Positions 62,701 through 64,000 of a DNA stretch of 64,000 bases are shown piece after piece. This stretch comes from Monarcha castaneiventris obscurior (taxonomy: Eukaryota; Chordata; Aves; Passeriformes; Monarchidae): NCBI GenBank assembly GCA_026261815.1, contig JAMPIT010000206.1:310001-374000 (forward strand), in the 5' to 3' direction. Under the pieces are notes generated by a model that ran no database searches, had not been told where the DNA came from, and worked only from the letters and a program-made list of their open reading frames with translations. Both the position numbers and the translations under genes were made by a program. Each line of letters opens with the position of its first letter. Within the stretch, counting starts at the first letter, position 1.

Positions 62701-64000
62701 AAATATTGCCCTAATGGGCCACTCACACAATTTACAGCTGAAATCACCCATTTCAACTCCTAAGCCATCTCACTACAGAGTCACTATTGCCACATCACCA
62801 AATAGCAAGTGACTCAAGACCAAGCTCAATGGGCATACACAGGCAACAGGATTTGAAGAAATGTTCAAAATGTGTCGTGGCCCTTTACCCCAAGTTCATA
62901 TTGACCAAATGCTGGGCTAAAGTAAGAACAGGACCTGGCGGTAGGTTTCTCATCATGAAGTACAGTTCTATAAGGAAAAGATGGGAAAAAAGTTTGTCTT
63001 AATGTCAAGGCATGGAGTAGTGAGAGTGATTATCTCCTGACGAATACAAGCAAACTGACTCCATACATTTTGCAAGTGTGAATGAATCCTTTACAAAATA
63101 TTGGTAAGAGTGATATGCTTTCACATGGTTTCATGCTTTCAGGTTTTAAAACATTTACTATTTTATCCTGAATCTATCACCTTATTTGTATATGAATGTT
63201 CACCAAAAGAATCAAAACTATCTAGTCTGGCAAATAACCAGCCCTAAAAATATCAGTTCCTTAAGTTTCATCATGTGCTGGAACTTGGATGTCCTCCTGT
63301 ACAAATATACAGTGACTTTAGTGAAAGTAAAAGCAGGCCCAGTATATAAATATTAATAATCATGTTTATTACACATTACAACAAAAAGCAGCTTGACATG
63401 GAAACTATTTTCTATCAAATATGAAGCATACAGTTGTGCCTTGTTGCAAAAAGAAATTAAATTAAACCTATTCTAAGTTTGTCCACATTGTTCTCATTCA
63501 GAGACTTTAGGATTTGGGGGGTTAACAGGCACTAATCTTTTTATTTTCTTTGTTTGCTCATTGAAAAACTGTAGGTAGACAGAAACTTAAAATGAAAGGT
63601 TTGTTTGCAGGCAACATGCTGGGTACAACCTTTGCAGGTGGGGAAGCACCTTGATTCCAGCATTTTGGAGGAATTGGGAGCCATAACAATAGATGTATCT
63701 CCTTTTTTTTTTGAGGTACAACACAGAAATGGTCTTATCAAATTACTTCAATGAAAACTTTCCTTTTCATATCTTGATTTCATTCCCAATCACCATGTTA
63801 ACTCTTGGATGGTTTGGATATCCTACACTAAGCATATACTGGCAAACAGTTTACCACCACCAGGATTCCACAGTGTCTTAGACTAAAACCCCAGCACTTC
63901 CCCTTCCCTCTATAAACACAATCCCTGAAGTAAAATAGTGTCTTTCAAAGTACCCTCCTTCTCCTTCTTAGTACAAGTACACAGTTTGTGCATGTTTTAC
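59728..64000 (-). other. MAML3: MAML3 intron 1, 3' portion
   Basis: This is the sequence upstream of exon 2 on the minus strand. It begins with the exon 2 acceptor: a tract rich in T and C followed by AAG at 59730-59728. The only recognisable inserted element is the CR1 copy at 61509-61836. The remainder (59760-61500 and 61840-64000) is ordinary AT-rich intronic DNA with short poly-A runs. I see no exon, RNA gene or conserved motif that I could name. Exon 1 would lie beyond the right edge. Confidence 0.85.
61509..61836 (+). mobile_element. CR1 retrotransposon 3' fragment in intron 1
   Basis: It begins CTTTATAGCACCTTCCAGTA and contains GGTTGCCCGGAGAAGCTGTG, CTGGTCTAGTGGAAGGTGTC and a final GACCATTCTGTGAATTTATG, the CR1 3' end. 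It follows the 22.8-kb copy closely along its length, including a similar 5' truncation point, so both belong to one CR1 subfamily. It is antisense to MAML3. Confidence 0.92.

Overview
The window is vertebrate, almost certainly avian, nuclear DNA. Five short copies of CR1, the dominant bird retrotransposon, are recognisable, and there are two LTRs of avian type. Protein-coding sequence is very sparse. The only gene identified with confidence is MAML3 (mastermind-like transcriptional coactivator 3), read on the minus strand.

Layout: MAML3 exon 2 occupies 58243-59727 as an uninterrupted 495-codon exon with clean splice sites on both sides. Everything to its right (59728-64000) is the 3' part of MAML3 intron 1; exon 1, with the Notch/RBPJ-binding helix, lies beyond the right edge. 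Everything to its left (1-58242) reads best as MAML3 intron 2. Exons 3-5 were not found and should lie beyond the left edge. That intron 2 is this long is an inference from the missing exons and from the known large size of the gene.

Within intron 2 the striking region is a CpG island at about 4.5-5.7 kb, with E-boxes and a YY1-type motif. Just beside it, on the same strand as MAML3, is a 697-bp open segment (4092-4788) bordered by a good 3' splice site and a good 5' splice site. I could not assign its protein to any family. It is the best candidate in the window for an undescribed nested gene or alternative first-exon transcript.

The rest of intron 2 holds two solo LTRs with direct-repeat flanks (10405-11024 and 43117-43733, the second very CpG-rich and carrying a 29-base C run), three short CR1 tails and one longer CR1, several simple repeats, a perfect 14-bp-stem hairpin at 1.1 kb and small tandem duplications. 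Several AT-rich, homeodomain-site-rich blocks (for example 33.76-34.2 kb and 25.7-26.1 kb) resemble conserved non-coding enhancers, but this cannot be tested without an alignment. Intron 1 holds a second long CR1 closely matching the one at 22.8 kb.

Most other open reading frames of 60-130 codons are chance frames in intronic DNA and are not annotated. No tRNA, rRNA, CRISPR or bacterial-type feature was seen.
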